A stretch of DNA of 64,000 nt from Xenopus tropicalis. Taxonomy: Eukaryota > Chordata > Amphibia > Anura > Pipidae. Positions 61,209-64,000 of the stretch are shown here, piece by piece. The notes under the pieces were generated by a model. That model was given only the letters and a program-made list of their open reading frames with translations, was not told the origin of the DNA and made no database searches. Within the stretch, counting starts at the first letter, position 1, and the number at the start of each line of letters is the position of its first letter. A program made the position numbers and the translations under genes. The DNA is taken from assembly GCF_000004195.4 (NCBI RefSeq), contig NC_030678.2, positions 132,461,104 through 132,525,103 on the forward strand. The letters are read 5' to 3'.

Positions 61209-62558
61209 GAGTGATATCAACCCCCACCCCCAGCAACTGATCAGCATAACAGTGGGAAGGGAGCAAGATAGCAGCTCCCAGTAGATATTAGAATAGCACT
61301 CAATAGTAAGAAATCCAAGTCCGAGACTGGAACTTTTCCAATTACATGGGAGTAGGAGACATAATAGGTTACCTGAAAGCAGTTCTAATGTGTAGCGCTG
61401 GCTCCTTCTGAAAGCTCAGACTCAGGCACAATGCACACCAATATTACAGCTAAAAAAACACATTTGTTGGTTCAAGAATAAAATGTTAAATGGTAGAGTG
61501 AATTATTTGCTATGTACAGTCTAATTTAAAAGTAAAAAGTATACCATAAAAATCATGACCGTATTCCTTTAATTCTACTAAAAAAATTTAATCCAATAGA
61601 ACTGTTTTGCTTTCATGAAGGATTCATTATATCTTAGTTGGAAACAAGTACAAGATACTGTTTTACAACTATAGAGAAAAAGGAAATCAATTTTAAAAAA
61701 AAATAATTATTTGCTTATAATGGGTTCTATGGAAGATGGCCTTTCCATAATTCGTAACTTTCTGGATAACAGGTTTACAAATAAAGGATCCTATACCTGT
61801 AATAGTATTAAGGGAATGGAGAGCAGATTAGGATTTCATGCAGCAATGGTTCATCAAACAAGCTCTGACATTAAATCAAAATCATGATAGAAGCACAGAA
61901 CGACAGTTATTATTCAGGCCCACACATATATTATGTTTAGTCCAGGGGTCCAAAGGAAGATATATGTATTGTGGCATCCATAAAAAAATATCCAAAACAA
62001 ATACAACTACCTCAAAGTATATTTATAAAAGAATCCGTGTTGTGTATTTTTCTCCAAGAGACAAAATACAGCACAAATATTGAGTGGTTTAGGTTTTTCA
62101 ATCTCATTTTTGGCACAGTTCTTACCAAACAGATGGATTACGATCGCTAACAGACTTTTGGGCTTTAATTCCAAAGAGATTCGTGTCCATCTGTATTTAC
62201 ATTTGACATTCAGCTTGAGAGTTTAGAAATACAGACTTGGCTGCCTGCACTTACAATCTGTCACAGAAATAACAACATAACTGCTCTGCATTGCCTTCTA
62301 TCAGGGGAACGTACATTCTAGCAGGCTATTTTCTCTTCTGTAATAATTATACTTCAAAGATTTACACTAGTTCATTTCTCATGCATTTTCAAATGTTCAG
62401 GATATTATTATTAATAATTACCACTTTATTATATACACCACCATATTTCACAATAGAGAAGTTTACCATCTATATCTGTTCCTTCTCAGTGGTGTTTACA
62501 TTCGAATTCCCCTAAACCCAGAAAACCAGTTCTGCAACGTAGCAATGCCAACCCCTAC

Positions 62559-62973
62559 TGTCAGGCTATTTGTGCTTCTTGCGTTAAGACACATGATTTG
62601 CGCATACTTTGAAGCAGTCATGTCATGGTGTGTGCGCTTTGACGCATTCTTGCACGCAGACGGACGCATGTGCAATAGACGCCATGGCCTACAGTCCACT
62701 GCAAGGCAATCGTCCTTTGTTTCAGATTTCCCCTGATCGCTGCCGTTCCTGACCTTGGCCTGTTTACAGAATTGATTAGCGTCTTGACCCCTGTCTGCCT
62801 GTTTTTTGTTCCAGTGCAATTCAATCTCAATGCTAGCACCTCTGCTACTCCTTATCTGAGCTCACCCTGTCTTTACATCCAGGATCTGACTACTCAGGGG
62901 GAGGGGTAGGGGAGAGCTCCTATCATCAATCCATCAATCCCCATCCAAGCATTTGGCTGAGGTAAGCGTGACA
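62559..62973. mobile_element. Solo LTR, 415 bp
   Basis: It starts TGTCAGGCTATTTG and ends GTAAGCGTGACA. Flanks cctac (62554-62558) and cctgc (62974-62978) match at 4 of 5 bases. Base composition is more GC-rich than its surroundings and includes ctgccgttcctgaccttggc, a segment of the kind seen in amphibian LTRs. Confidence 0.7.
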
Positions 62974-63792
62974 CCTGCAGTATCATTAAATAAACACGGA
63001 AGCCAGTCTTGCATTTATTTTAATAGTATAAATTAATTTTTATTTCTCTTCATCGTTTTTAATTATTTCCAATATTTTAGTATTAATGTATATATATATA
63101 TGACTCTGCATCTCGACTGACAAAACATGATCTTGAGTGTACTTCATTATATATGATCAACTATCTACGAATACTTTGACTGTAGGGGGGCTAAAGGTCA
63201 GATCTCACATTCACAACTGGAGCTATTGCTCTATATTCAGAACCCATCAGCATGAGGTTATGAATAAAGATCAACTTCACAGTCAGGCTTAGCCTAAGAT
63301 TGAGCACATGGCAATAACCACTGTTGTTTCTCCCACCACTCAAAACTAACTGATTTACCTACAGCTACCATCTTTGAGCATGTTTGGAAGGTGTAGGTAC
63401 CCTCAGACAAATATCTTTTAGGACCCCCTCATGAAAATAATCATGCACATTGAAATGTAACATTCCCAGTATCCCAATGGTAGAAAATATAGTCAATATA
63501 TATAGTCGACACATATATCGAGCATATGGTGCTGTAATGTAAAGAAGCAAAAAGAAGTAATTTTTCAACATATTAAATAGATAGGACTTTATATTCTATT
63601 TCCTTTACCCTTAATCCCACTGGCAAAGAGGAGCTCAAATATGGCATTGAAGCCTGCCATTTACTAGAATGGACTCATTGTATCATTAGTAGTGATGGAT
63701 TTCACATTTTCTGGAGGAAGTTTACTGTTTGCATTAACAGTCACCAAGGCCAGTTAATCTTTTCCTTGAGACTATTTAATAAACCCAATTTT

Positions 63793-63840
63793 TTCTCCTA
63801 AACTGTAAATTCTTTGTCCAGGGTTTACAGTTTAGGAGAA
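63793..63840. repeat. Hairpin with perfect 17-bp arms
   Basis: ttctcctaaactgtaaa (63793-63809) and its exact inverse tttacagtttaggagaa (63824-63840), with a 14-base loop. Confidence 0.9.
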
Positions 63841-63904
63841 GTTTATTATTAATTTGGTTTCTAAGGAAGTCGGGATCTTATTACATAACCTTTCCCCCCA
63901 CAAA

Positions 63905-64000
63905 GTACGATTTTCGTATGTTTAAAAAGCATGATACAAAAAATTGTATCAAATACGATTTTTTTGTATCGTGCTTTTTAAAGTACGAAAAATTTGTGTT
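63905..64000. repeat. Start of a palindromic element cut by the window end
   Basis: tacgattttcgtatgtttaa and later ctttttaaagtacgaaaaat are inverse to each other around atacaaaaaattgtat. The composition resembles the palindromic MITEs at 44823 and 53092, but the motif differs. Confidence 0.55.

Larger units (their letters stand above)
59629..61572 (-). mobile_element. TTAA-flanked MITE of the 29290 family, split
   Basis: TTAA at 59629-59632 and 61569-61572. Left end aaaggaacactggcatggg, right end inverse aaaggaatacggtcatgatt. The halves are continuous with the family body (ttagagtg | atatca) once 59819-61208 plus one duplication copy is removed. Confidence 0.8.
59580..61801. mobile_element. 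TA-type MITE, outermost host of a four-deep nest
   Basis: Left part (gggttttccacataaagagt, tttcctacc) and right part (tctactaaaaaaatttaatc, tctggataacagg, ending ctatacctg before TA) join at a TTAA. They rebuild the family body when 59633-61572 is removed. The left terminus is truncated. Confidence 0.78.
57429..64000 (-). other. vwa8 intron 5' of exon 1 (partial)
   Basis: No exon was found. 57429-59330 is mostly unremarkable, with possible TTAAAGGGAC-type MITE ends near 58188 and 58755. 59333-61801 is nested transposable elements and 62559-62973 a solo LTR. 62980-63780 shows only a short TA run (about 63090). Confidence 0.75.

Noticed and set aside
57429..64000. Upstream vwa8 exon with the Walker A of the same module
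   Set aside because: Searched by eye on the minus strand for a GxxGxGKx-type exon with splice sites; none seen.

Overview
This is vertebrate genomic DNA: AT-rich, intron-dominated, with canonical GT/AG splice sites and no prokaryotic gene organisation. The interspersed repeats point to a frog, most likely Xenopus. They include abundant miniature inverted-repeat elements of the TTAAAGG..., 'caggtatgggatccctta' and 'ggggctgatttacta' kinds, CR1- and L1-type LINEs, Penelope-like retroelements and Tc1 transposons. The assignment is inferred from repeat style and from the orthology of the one host gene; the species cannot be fixed without a search.

The single host gene is vwa8 (von Willebrand factor A domain-containing protein 8, a large mitochondrial dynein-like AAA+ ATPase), on the minus strand. 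Sixteen consecutive internal coding exons run from 57428 down to 24150. They join in frame, without a stop, into about 2,200 nt (about 733 residues), roughly the middle third of a protein of about 1,900 residues. The first exons carry the Walker B, sensor 1 and sensor 2 regions of the last ATPase module. The later ones encode the linker region before the C-terminal VWA domain. The promoter, the first exons (including that module's Walker A) and the VWA-domain exons lie outside the window. I saw no second host gene and no structural RNA gene.

Layout: 1-24149 is part of a very large intron downstream of the last visible exon. It holds a 1.6-kb Tc1-type transposon (18923-20530), a 5'-truncated L1-type insertion with a 17-bp target duplication (13102-13754), several MITEs and a hammerhead-like motif (15171-15206). 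24355-31624 holds a CR1 LINE split by nested MITEs and two further complete MITEs. 31707-35741 holds a CpG-rich hAT-type MITE with an internal minisatellite. 35742-41869 is the exon-dense core (nine exons). 41870-57352 alternates exons with palindromic Harbinger-type MITEs, a CR1 reverse transcriptase fragment, a Penelope-like fragment and a local intron duplication around exon 3. 57429-64000 is upstream intron sequence with a four-deep nest of insertions and a solo LTR.

I found no evidence of a novel gene system. The most unusual material is structural: nested insertions whose target duplications give a relative chronology, inverted pairs of long palindromes flanking exons, two intronic duplications that involve or bracket splice sites, and a CpG-dense minisatellite inside a transposon. 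Exon numbers below are window-relative, 1 being the most 5' exon of the gene.
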